Assembly (NCBI GenBank): GCA_031278075.1
Contig: JAITLE010000159.1
Coordinates: 1 to 8,083 of the forward strand
Length of the DNA: 8,083 nucleotides
Source of the DNA: Bifidobacteriaceae bacterium
GTDB lineage: Bacteria; Actinomycetota; Actinomycetes; Actinomycetales; WQXJ01
Direction: 5' to 3'
The notes under the pieces are model-generated. The model was not told where the DNA came from and did not search any database. It saw only the letters and a list, made by a program, of their open reading frames with translations. Positions 1 to 4,881 of the stretch are shown here, piece after piece. The position numbers were made by a program, and so were the translations under genes. Numbering within the stretch: the stretch's first letter is position 1; every line of letters starts with the position of its first letter.

Positions 1-239
1 CGACGCGCAGCCAACGTATAGATGAGCGAGGCATCATTGTGGCTCCGACTCGGCGCAACCGGAGACCTCCGCACGAAGTGGACCAATTGGGGGACCACCA
101 ACCAGCAACAGCAGCAAAATCTGACGTCTCATGCAACCTGTGAAACGGCATAACCTGAGATAAGGGCGCTAAGAGGCCTACCCAGCGCACCTGGGGGTCA
201 AGCGGGTTAGGGCTGTGGCGCGGTTTCACAATCGAATTA
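1..239. other. Lower-GC non-coding stretch upstream of the tRNA
   Basis: No convincing gene is visible here. A hand count gives about 58% GC, clearly below the coding DNA of the window. One forward frame is open from base 3 to a stop near 143 and could be the last 46 codons of a gene entering from the left. It has no recognisable motif and I do not call it. The stretch holds a partial tRNA-Pro-like remnant at 184-208, listed separately. The tRNA promoter should lie here. A CACAAT at 227-232 is a possible -10, but no good -35 accompanies it. Confidence 0.5.
184..208 (+). pseudogene. Decayed partial tRNA-Pro copy
   Basis: Bases 184-200 match 261-281 of the intact tRNA exactly, except for a 4-nt deletion at a CTGACTG short repeat (CTGACTG reduced to CTG). 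A shortened GCGGGTT then follows at 202-208, resembling the 5' side of the tRNA T arm. The match covers the D-arm 3' strand, the anticodon stem-loop and the start of the T arm. The deletion removes part of the anticodon stem, so the copy cannot fold as a tRNA. It could be a leftover from tandem tRNA duplication or the scar of an element that used tRNA-Pro as an integration site. The short length leaves some room for coincidence. Confidence 0.5.
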
Positions 240-313
240 CGGGACGTGGCGCAGCTTGGTAGCGCACCTGACTGGGGGTCAGGGGGCCGCGGGTTCAAAT
301 CCCGCCGTCCCGA
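240..313 (+). tRNA. tRNA-Pro (anticodon GGG)
   Basis: A complete 74-nt cloverleaf can be drawn by eye. The acceptor stem pairs CGGGACG (240-246) with CGTCCCG (306-312), with discriminator A at 313. The D arm pairs GCGC with GCGC. The anticodon stem pairs CCTGA (267-271) with TCAGG (279-283) around the loop CTGGGGG, which places GGG at 274-276 and reads CCC and CCU proline codons. The T stem pairs GCGGG (289-293) with CCCGC (301-305) around the loop TTCAAAT. The 3' CCA is not encoded, as is common in actinobacteria, so it would be added by CCA-adding enzyme. Confidence 0.97.
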
Positions 314-371
314 CTGGTGAAAAGCCGTTCGCTCGAACATTTGTGGCCCTGTTTTCGCGAGCTTTCTCGGC

Positions 372-414
372 CCCTTCGACGGCTGGCGGGCGTCTGCTGG
401 CAGCCGTCGAAGGG
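372..414 (+). terminator. 14-bp perfect inverted repeat after the tRNA
   Basis: The arm at 372-385 is the exact reverse complement of the arm at 401-414, around a 15-nt loop, giving a 14-bp GC-rich hairpin. It begins 59 nt downstream of the tRNA, in DNA with no gene. No T-run follows, but many actinobacterial terminators lack one, so tRNA transcript termination is the simplest reading. A structured small RNA or a palindromic repeat element are alternatives. Confidence 0.5.
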
Positions 415-462
415 ACGCCCCGCACGCGACATGGGGACTAAACCGGGACCACCAGTTCCCCC

Positions 463-511
463 GCGACCACGAGGGCCGGCGGATCGGCGGCGACCACGAG
501 GATCGGCGGAT
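463..511 (+). repeat. 27-nt-period tandem duplication
   Basis: Two 22-nt units, at 463-484 and 490-511, match at 20 of 22 positions (GC versus AT at the two differing sites), with a period of 27 nt. They lie in the gene-free stretch between the tRNA and the lipoprotein. The period is a multiple of three, but no frame here looks like a protein: the open frames are arginine/proline-rich shadows of GC-rich DNA. Apart from this, the hairpin at 372-414 and a doubled GGGCGCGCC at 711-728, I see nothing in 314-770. Confidence 0.6.
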
Positions 512-770
512 GTCCGTGCTCTAGGCGACAATCGACGGTCCTCGCGGAGGCCCGCCGCCAAATCAGAAAACGGGCACGCTGGCTGCTCTCTTGCGCGTGA
601 TAGCTTGGTGCGGTGCACCTGGACGCGGACTCAGTGGGACTGCGCGACGGCGCGATGCAAGTGCCGGCGGCGGCGAGGGAAGATTCGTTGTGTTCTGGGT
701 TGAGTGTCCCGGGCGCGCCGGGCGCGCCGACGGTGGAATTGGCCGTGGCGGCGGTTGCGCGGAAGGGCTG

Positions 771-1562
771 ATGGTGGCGAACAGACCGCGTCGCGCGCGT
801 CAGGCGGCCCGATGGCTGGCTTGCGTCTGTGCGGCGTCGTTGGGTGTCGGCGCCTGCCAGGCGACCGTTCGGGACGGATCACCCGCCGCTCCAACGGCGG
901 TCGGCGAGACGCAGGACGGATCGCCCGCCGCCCCAACGCCGGTCGGCGAGACGGTGGAGATCTCTTTCGGAGCCCAGTGGCGCGATGACGAGACCGGGGC
1001 CAAAGTTGGGGTCGGCGGCCCAGGCGATGGTAACAGCGACGAGGTCAACTTCGGCGTCGCTTGGGCTGGAGGAGGGTTTGACGCTGAGGGCCTATCCCCG
1101 GGTGAGAAATTTGAGGTTTGGGGTTGGGGTTACATCGAGGTGCTGGAGGTGGACCGCGACCAGTCCGCGGGGCGCGACGGGTCCGAGCCGGAACCCGGCG
1201 GCGGCGGTTCTGTCACTTTCTTGATGGTCCGCGACCCCGAGCGGCTTCGGTCGGCCGAGGATCTCGAACAGGCCGGAGCGGGTCGGCGCGTCAGGGTTTG
1301 TTCCGGGTCTCAGACCGCCCTGGCGGAGGGCGATTGGCGAGGTTGGCTCAGCTTGGGAGCCGCAGCGGGCGGCGTCCCCGGCGCGGGCGCCGAGGTGCTG
1401 GCGGGTCCGGTGGGTTCGAACCCGTCGCAGACCGCTTCGGTCGGGCCCGGCGAGTCGGCGGCGATCAGCGGCTGGGGGTCCGTCCGACTGCTGGAGCTCG
1501 AGGCCGCGGATGACTTCGGCCTCGTCAAGTGCGCCGTCTTCGAGGTCATTGCCGAGCAGTGA
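771..1562 (+). CDS. Unrecognised lipoprotein with duplicated GWG motif
   Basis: Predicted 263-residue exported lipoprotein of unknown function. The ATG at 771 is chosen because GGAAGG lies just upstream (761-766) and because the protein then begins with a classical lipoprotein signal: arginines at 5, 7, 8, 10 and 14, a short hydrophobic stretch, and a lipobox V-G-A-C with the acylated Cys29. GTG 774 is an alternative start. The frame is open further upstream, but that extension would bury the signal peptide. After Cys29 comes a Pro/Ala-rich linker with a 14-residue tandem repeat (residues 35-61). The body has two copies of P-G-E-x3-[VI]-x-G-W-G-x4-L-E-[VL], at residues 110-127 and 226-243, which suggests two related beta-rich modules. 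Two cysteines outside the signal (177 and 254) could form a disulfide. I do not recognise the family. It probably sits on the outer face of the cytoplasmic membrane. The neighbouring vapBC genes are convergent, so no operon partner is visible. Confidence 0.75.
   Translation: MVANRPRRARQAARWLACVCAASLGVGACQATVRDGSPAAPTAVGETQDGSPAAPTPVGETVEISFGAQWRDDETGAKVGVGGPGDGNSDEVNFGVAWAGGGFDAEGLSPGEKFEVWGWGYIEVLEVDRDQSAGRDGSEPEPGGGGSVTFLMVRDPERLRSAEDLEQAGAGRRVRVCSGSQTALAEGDWRGWLSLGAAAGGVPGAGAEVLAGPVGSNPSQTASVGPGESAAISGWGSVRLLELEAADDFGLVKCAVFEVIAEQ
873..953 (+). repeat. In-frame 42-nt tandem repeat in the lipoprotein linker
   Basis: Two near-identical units, 873-914 and 915-953, encode DGSPAAPT-x-VGET twice, joined by one Gln. 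The few base differences are mostly synonymous, so the duplication looks young or is kept similar by slippage. It lies directly after the lipidated cysteine, where length changes only alter the distance between membrane and folded domain. Confidence 0.85.
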
Positions 1563-1672
1563 CGCTCCGCCGCGCCACAGTTTTCGGCTTTCGCGCTCAA
1601 GACGGCGGCCAGCCGCCGCCGGTGGACGATGCCGTCCGGCCAGGCCCGTCCTTCCCCCCAGTCCCGGGGTGG

Positions 1673-1708
1673 CCGCCTTGGGCAGGCCGCGCAGGCCCAG
1701 GCAGGCGG
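1673..1708. terminator. Hairpin between convergent lipoprotein and vapC
   Basis: CCGCCTTGGGC (1673-1683) pairs with GCCCA (1695-1699) and AGGCGG (1703-1708), leaving a GGC bulge and an 11-nt loop. It lies in the 169-bp gap between two genes that run towards each other, so it could end transcription from both sides. There is no T-run. A shorter GC hairpin (GGCGGC-CA-GCCGCC) follows the lipoprotein stop near 1604-1617, and a perfect 16-bp palindrome sits at 1715-1730, just beyond the vapC stop. Confidence 0.4.
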
Positions 1709-1723
1709 TCAGCCCGCGCGGCG
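1704..1723 (+). repeat. 20-nt direct repeat, copy 1 (beyond the vapC stop)
   Basis: This is identical over 20 nt to 2405-2424 and in the same orientation. The two copies bracket the vapBC pair: this one starts 8 nt beyond the vapC stop codon. The identity ends abruptly on both sides. It overlaps the convergent-gene hairpin and runs into the palindrome at 1715-1730. Confidence 0.85.
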
Positions 1724-1731
1724 CCGCGCGT

Positions 1732-2133
1732 TCAGATGGCCACGATCCGCACGTGGGCCGGGCACAGCCGCCGCATGTCGCCTGGATCTGAGGTCACCAA
1801 CGCCACCGGCGCGGTCAGGCGGGCCGCCAATTCGGCGACCACCGCGTCGATCGCGTGGGCGTGGCCGTGCAAACCCGCGTCAAGCAGCAACCGAGCGGCC
1901 GCGCGGACGGCGGCCTGGGTCACAGGCTCCACCCGCAGGCGCGACAATACCCAGTCCAGCCGCCGTTGGCGCACGCCTCGGTGGGCGGCTTCCAGAATTG
2001 TCATGGCCGATGCCGCCACATCGGCGCCGCTCCTGTGGCCCGCCGCCAGCAACGTCATCACGCGGCGGTCTTCCGCCAGCCAACCAGACAGGCCCTGCGA
2101 GTCGAGCACCAGGGTCCCGCCAGCCGGATTCAC
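1732..2133 (-). CDS. vapC: PIN-domain ribonuclease toxin, VapC family
   Basis: A 133-residue PIN-domain protein, the usual size for VapC toxins. These are magnesium-dependent endoribonucleases that cut RNA (tRNA or rRNA in studied cases) when freed from their antitoxin. The acidic active-site residues are in the expected order: Asp11 in the first strand (LVLDSQ), Glu48 (ILEAAHRG), Asp96 (HAIDAVVAELA) and Asp116 in VTSDPGDM. The start is GTG, overlapping the vapB stop codon by 4 nt (GTGA), so translation is coupled to the antitoxin as in most type II pairs. No key residue is missing, so the toxin appears intact. The RNA target cannot be predicted from the sequence. Confidence 0.9.
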   Translation of the reverse strand: MNPAGGTLVLDSQGLSGWLAEDRRVMTLLAAGHRSGADVAASAMTILEAAHRGVRQRRLDWVLSRLRVEPVTQAAVRAAARLLLDAGLHGHAHAIDAVVAELAARLTAPVALVTSDPGDMRRLCPAHVRIVAI

Positions 2134-2369
2134 GCCGCGCCTTGAGAGGCGCCGGCCGCGCCGAACAGCTCGGCCTCGGCGGCGGCCAATTCGTCAAAGC
2201 CGAACGGCCCATGCTCGGTTTGATAGCGTCGCAGCTCCTGGCCCAGCAAGTCGTGGCGGACCTGTCTGGCCAGAGCCTCAGCCACATAGCCAGACAAATT
2301 CTCGGTCAAGCCTCGCGCGGCGCCGAGGATCTCATCCGGCACCGTGACAGTGACTTTGCGCGTCGCCAT
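2130..2369 (-). CDS. vapB: Ribbon-helix-helix antitoxin of the VapBC pair
   Basis: A 79-residue protein. Residues 3-12 (TRKVTVTVPD) form the beta-strand of a ribbon-helix-helix DNA-binding fold, followed by two short helices up to about residue 40. The acidic C-terminal part (about 50-70: TEHGPFGFDELAAAEAELF) is of the type that wraps the toxin. It should neutralise VapC and, with it, repress its own promoter. The ATG at 2369 is chosen because the beta-strand starts directly after it and because no ribosome-binding site precedes it, while a -10 hexamer (TATGGT) ends 6 nt upstream, pointing to a leaderless mRNA. A longer upstream reading in this frame would run through the promoter and is rejected. 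Confidence 0.88.
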   Translation of the reverse strand: MATRKVTVTVPDEILGAARGLTENLSGYVAEALARQVRHDLLGQELRRYQTEHGPFGFDELAAAEAELFGAAGASQGAA

Positions 2370-2375
2370 CCCAGT

Positions 2376-2392
2376 ACCATACCGGAATATGG
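2376..2392 (-). promoter_or_regulatory. vapBC promoter with overlapping operator-like palindrome
   Basis: On the minus strand TATGGT (2381 down to 2376) fits the actinobacterial -10 TANNNT. It lies 6 nt before the vapB ATG, so transcription would start at the A of the start codon. The same bases form the right arm of CCATA-N6-TATGG (2377-2392), a short inverted repeat well placed to be the VapB operator. No clear -35 is seen. Confidence 0.5.
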
Positions 2393-2404
2393 CCGACCTC
2401 CGGC

Positions 2405-2424
2405 GGCGGTCAGCCCGCGCGGCG
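2405..2424 (+). repeat. 20-nt direct repeat, copy 2 (upstream of vapB)
   Basis: This is a perfect copy of 1704-1723, starting 36 nt upstream of the vapB start. Here its last 14 bases form the left arm and loop of a hairpin: CAGCCCGC (2411-2418) pairs with GCGGGCTG (2425-2432) around a 6-nt loop. Copy 1 does not have this right arm. The hairpin sits in the gap between the divergent vapB and beta-helix genes. Confidence 0.85.
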
Positions 2425-2463
2425 GCGGGCTGGGGCTGATGTGTTCGCGCTGGGAATAAGTCG

Positions 2464-4482
2464 GTGGCGGCAGGCGTTAGCTCAAGTGTGAGACGGCGGC
2501 GAAGATTTGGATTGATGCGCGCTCCCGTCCTCGCGGCGGCGGCGGCGGTTGTGTTTCTGCTGGCAGGCGTCGTGGTCACGAGCCCGGCGGCGGCCGATGA
2601 CGCGGCTGGGCAGACGCTGCCGGACGCGGGACGGGGCGCGGCTGGCGACGCCGACGTGGTCCTGACCGTGAACTCGGACCAGTTCGAGGAAGCCGGCTCT
2701 GATTGCGCCAACGGCGGCGTCTGCACGCTGCGCCGGGCCATCTTGGTGGCGAACGCCGTCGACCAGGAACTGGACGTCAGGATCGAGGCCGGCGTGGATG
2801 GCACGATCCTCTTCCCAACCAAAGTCGACAACTTGATGACGCGCGCCGCGGCGTCGCCCTTTGACACAGCCGGCGCGGCCTTCCACGTGACCCGGCCGAT
2901 GGAGATCGATCTGGGCGACCGGCTGAGGCTGGTCCCGGCCAGCGGCGACGCGCCGAGCGCGACTGCGGCGGCCGCCGCCATGTTGGTGGACGCCCCCGGA
3001 GTGACCTTGCGGAACTTCAGCGGCTGGTTCTCTTACCAGTCGGTGTTCGTCTTCTCGGCCGATTCGGACGGGTCGTCGTTGGTCGGCGGCGAATCCATCC
3101 AGGAGGCCAACTACCACACCAACCGCCAGGTGGTCATCATGGCCGGGGCCGAGGACATCTCGATCAGCGGGTACACAATGGGCCGGCAGGCCAATGAAGC
3201 CGGCGCGGCCGGGATCGCCATCACCCGGTTCGCGTCAGACTCGGCCGCGGGACCGGTCAAGCGTGTTGCCATCACGGGTGTGACCTTCGACAACACCAAT
3301 CCCACCAGCGCCACCTGCAGCAACTCCAACGGGACGGGCTGCTCCGCCAACGGCCTGCACCTGTCCAATGATGTGGCGGTGGATGGCCTGACGCTGAGGA
3401 ACTCCAAGTTTGTCAACTTCTGGAGGACCACCGGCTCCGCCACGCTCAGCGCCATCAACGCCGCCGGCGGCGGCGCCCTGAGCAACTGGGATGTGACCGA
3501 GAACCAGTTCACCGACACGCGCAATGGGTCGGCGACCATCTTGTTGCCCACGTGGCAAGACACCAGAAAGGAACTTCCCGGCCCGTTCCGCATCCACGCC
3601 AACGTCTTCGACAACAGCAGGTCACCGGCGGCGCAAGCCCACGCCGTCTACCTGGAGATGAAGAGGGCGCTCGGCTCGACGGAGCCATCTGGGCTGTTCA
3701 TCGAGGACAACTACTTCGACGGCTACTCCCAAACCATCAACCTGAAAGCCGCCGGCACGGTCACGGTCAGCCGCAACACCTTCGGGCCGAACACCTCCAG
3801 CGCGGCGTCGCCTGGGGACGCGGAGGAGAGCGGCACGGCGTCGGGCATCATGTTCACCAACAACGGCCGCGGCGCCAACCGCGGGATCAGGACCTTCTGG
3901 CCCAACTCCGCCACCGCCAACGGCTGCGCCTTGACGATTGACGTGCGCAAAACCACAGCCGGAGCGGACCTTCTCCCCGACACGCCGTTCGACCTCGACG
4001 TCTACTGGACCCAAGGAACCACGGCCGAGCTTTACCTGGGCACCTTGAAAGGCCTGCAAACGGAGGGCGTCTACACATTGGACGCCACCACGCCCGCCGG
4101 CGGCGGCATCAGGCTTCAGACCCAGAGTTCTGGCTCGGCGGTGGCGCAGCCGGAGTCGTCCCAATATTCGCGGATCGTCGGGGTGAACCCGAGCGGCGTC
4201 TGCAGCCCGGCTGTCGCAGTCGCCCTGCACGCTTGGACGGACGTCCCCCAGGACGCCACCGACTATGACAGCGTGGTCAATTCGACCGCCACCCAACTGG
4301 ACCGCGGCGCCATCGTCACCGCCGGCGCCGACATCTGGTTCACCTACACCGTCACCAACATCGGCACGGCCAAAATCGAACAGGTGCTGGTCTCCGACGA
4401 TCAAGCGGCGTCGGTCTGCGTCATCACGCAACTGCGAGCGGGCGAGAGCGCCGGCTGCGCCCGCCGGGCCGACCCGGTCTAG
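2464..4482 (+). CDS. Secreted right-handed beta-helix protein with CSLREA-like and DUF11-like domains
   Basis: A 672-residue exported protein. A signal peptide is clear: a run of five arginines, a hydrophobic core (about residues 21-38), and an Ala-x-Ala-type cleavage site near AAADD (42-46). The start is uncertain: GTG 2464, GTG 2488 and ATG 2515 all keep the hydrophobic core, and none has a strong ribosome-binding site. Residues 65-98 contain VCTLRRAILVANA, the CSLREA-type motif found at the N-terminus of many surface beta-helix proteins. Residues about 175-445 show repeated strand-turn units such as VAITGVTFDN, WDVTENQFTD, FIEDNYFDG and VTVSRNTFG, typical of a right-handed parallel beta-helix of the pectate-lyase type. 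I see no catalytic signature, so adhesion or polysaccharide binding is as likely as cleavage. Residues 588-672 resemble a DUF11-like repeat (WFTYTVTNIGTAKIEQVLVSDD...CVI...GESAGC) but stop right after the final Cys motif. There is no LPXTG motif and no C-terminal membrane segment. Confidence 0.85.
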   Translation: MAAGVSSSVRRRRRFGLMRAPVLAAAAAVVFLLAGVVVTSPAAADDAAGQTLPDAGRGAAGDADVVLTVNSDQFEEAGSDCANGGVCTLRRAILVANAVDQELDVRIEAGVDGTILFPTKVDNLMTRAAASPFDTAGAAFHVTRPMEIDLGDRLRLVPASGDAPSATAAAAAMLVDAPGVTLRNFSGWFSYQSVFVFSADSDGSSLVGGESIQEANYHTNRQVVIMAGAEDISISGYTMGRQANEAGAAGIAITRFASDSAAGPVKRVAITGVTFDNTNPTSATCSNSNGTGCSANGLHLSNDVAVDGLTLRNSKFVNFWRTTGSATLSAINAAGGGALSNWDVTENQFTDTRNGSATILLPTWQDTRKELPGPFRIHANVFDNSRSPAAQAHAVYLEMKRALGSTEPSGLFIEDNYFDGYSQTINLKAAGTVTVSRNTFGPNTSSAASPGDAEESGTASGIMFTNNGRGANRGIRTFWPNSATANGCALTIDVRKTTAGADLLPDTPFDLDVYWTQGTTAELYLGTLKGLQTEGVYTLDATTPAGGGIRLQTQSSGSAVAQPESSQYSRIVGVNPSGVCSPAVAVALHAWTDVPQDATDYDSVVNSTATQLDRGAIVTAGADIWFTYTVTNIGTAKIEQVLVSDDQAASVCVITQLRAGESAGCARRADPV

Positions 4483-4487
4483 ACGTG

Positions 4488-4507
4488 CGCGCCCGGCGAT
4501 GGGCGCG
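4488..4507 (+). terminator. Hairpin after the beta-helix gene
   Basis: CGCGCCC (4488-4494) pairs with GGGCGCG (4501-4507) around the 6-nt loop GGCGAT, starting 6 nt after the stop codon. No T-run follows. It separates the beta-helix gene from the promoter of the next operon. Confidence 0.4.
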
Positions 4508-4528
4508 GCATCGGCGGTCCGGTTTGCG

Positions 4529-4556
4529 TTCGACGCGGCCCGTCCGGTGGCATAAT
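4529..4556 (+). promoter_or_regulatory. Promoter of the YciI-GNAT operon
   Basis: CATAAT at 4551-4556 is a good -10, and TTCGAC at 4529-4534 is a moderate -35 with a 16-bp spacer. Transcription would begin near 4563, leaving a leader of about 20 nt that contains the GAGGAGGA ribosome-binding site of the first gene. Confidence 0.55.
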
Positions 4557-4585
4557 GGCCGGTGAAGACCCTGAGGAGGAGCCCG

Positions 4586-4870
4586 ATGGCGTTCTTTGCC
4601 GTCCATTACCGCTACGGCGCCGACGCGCCCGCGGTGGCTGGCGCCAAGCCCGCCCACCGGGCCTACCTGGCCGACTTGCTGGACCGGGGCCTGCTGGCGG
4701 CCTCGGGTCCGCTGACCGACGCGCCCGAGGGGCTGCTGATATTCCACGCCGAATCCGCCAACCAGGTCGCAGACCTGATCGCGGCCGACCCGATCAATCT
4801 CGCCGGGTTGGTCGAACAAGCCACCATCCGCCCTTGGAGCCCCAATCTGGGGCCGTTCACCGACGACTGA
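4586..4870 (+). CDS. YciI-family protein
   Basis: A 94-residue single-domain protein of the YciI-like (dimeric ferredoxin-like, alpha/beta-barrel) family. The ATG at 4586 is chosen because GAGGAGGA (4573-4580) precedes it at 5 nt; an ATG in the same frame would otherwise add a tail with no family match. Family features are visible: an N-terminal strand FAVHYRY, His24 in the KPAHRAYLADLLDRG helix, the SGPL turn (40-43), and Asp68-Pro69 in AADPINLAGLVEQATIRPW. The His and Asp match the putative catalytic pair described for YciI proteins. Members are small cytoplasmic enzymes of mostly unknown substrate; some act in dehalogenation or ring-opening pathways. Only 11 nt separate it from the GNAT gene, so the two are probably co-transcribed. 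Confidence 0.88.
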   Translation: MAFFAVHYRYGADAPAVAGAKPAHRAYLADLLDRGLLAASGPLTDAPEGLLIFHAESANQVADLIAADPINLAGLVEQATIRPWSPNLGPFTDD

Positions 4871-4881
4871 GGAAGGCACTC

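Noticed and set aside
34..132. Minus-strand 32-codon ORF starting MRRQILLLLLVGG, signal-peptide-like
   Set aside because: Too short, with only a weak ribosome-binding site and no partner. A leucine run in a tiny ORF is easily produced by chance from the CAGCAA-rich forward strand.
295..703. Arginine/proline-rich ORFs on both strands overlapping the tRNA end and the gap after it
   Set aside because: They overlap the tRNA or the hairpin, have no ribosome-binding site and show only the biased composition that long GC-rich non-coding DNA gives.
591..770. Upstream extension of the lipoprotein to an ATG at 591
   Set aside because: It would place 60 Gly/Arg-rich residues before a clear lipoprotein signal peptide. 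The ATG at 771 has its own ribosome-binding site.
1412..1423. GGGTTCGAACCC, resembling a tRNA T arm
   Set aside because: It lies inside the lipoprotein reading frame and no acceptor, D or anticodon arm can be found around it. A chance 12-bp palindrome.
1715..1730. Perfect 16-bp GC palindrome just past the vapC stop, as a possible recombination site
   Set aside because: It consists only of C and G in CG/GC steps, common in this GC-rich DNA. A short terminator stem is a sufficient explanation, and no matching palindrome exists at the other side of vapBC.
2370..2981. Long minus-strand extension upstream of vapB, antisense to the beta-helix gene
   Set aside because: It crosses the vapB promoter and palindrome. 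Only the last 79 codons resemble a ribbon-helix-helix antitoxin, and the rest is a shadow of the coding strand opposite.
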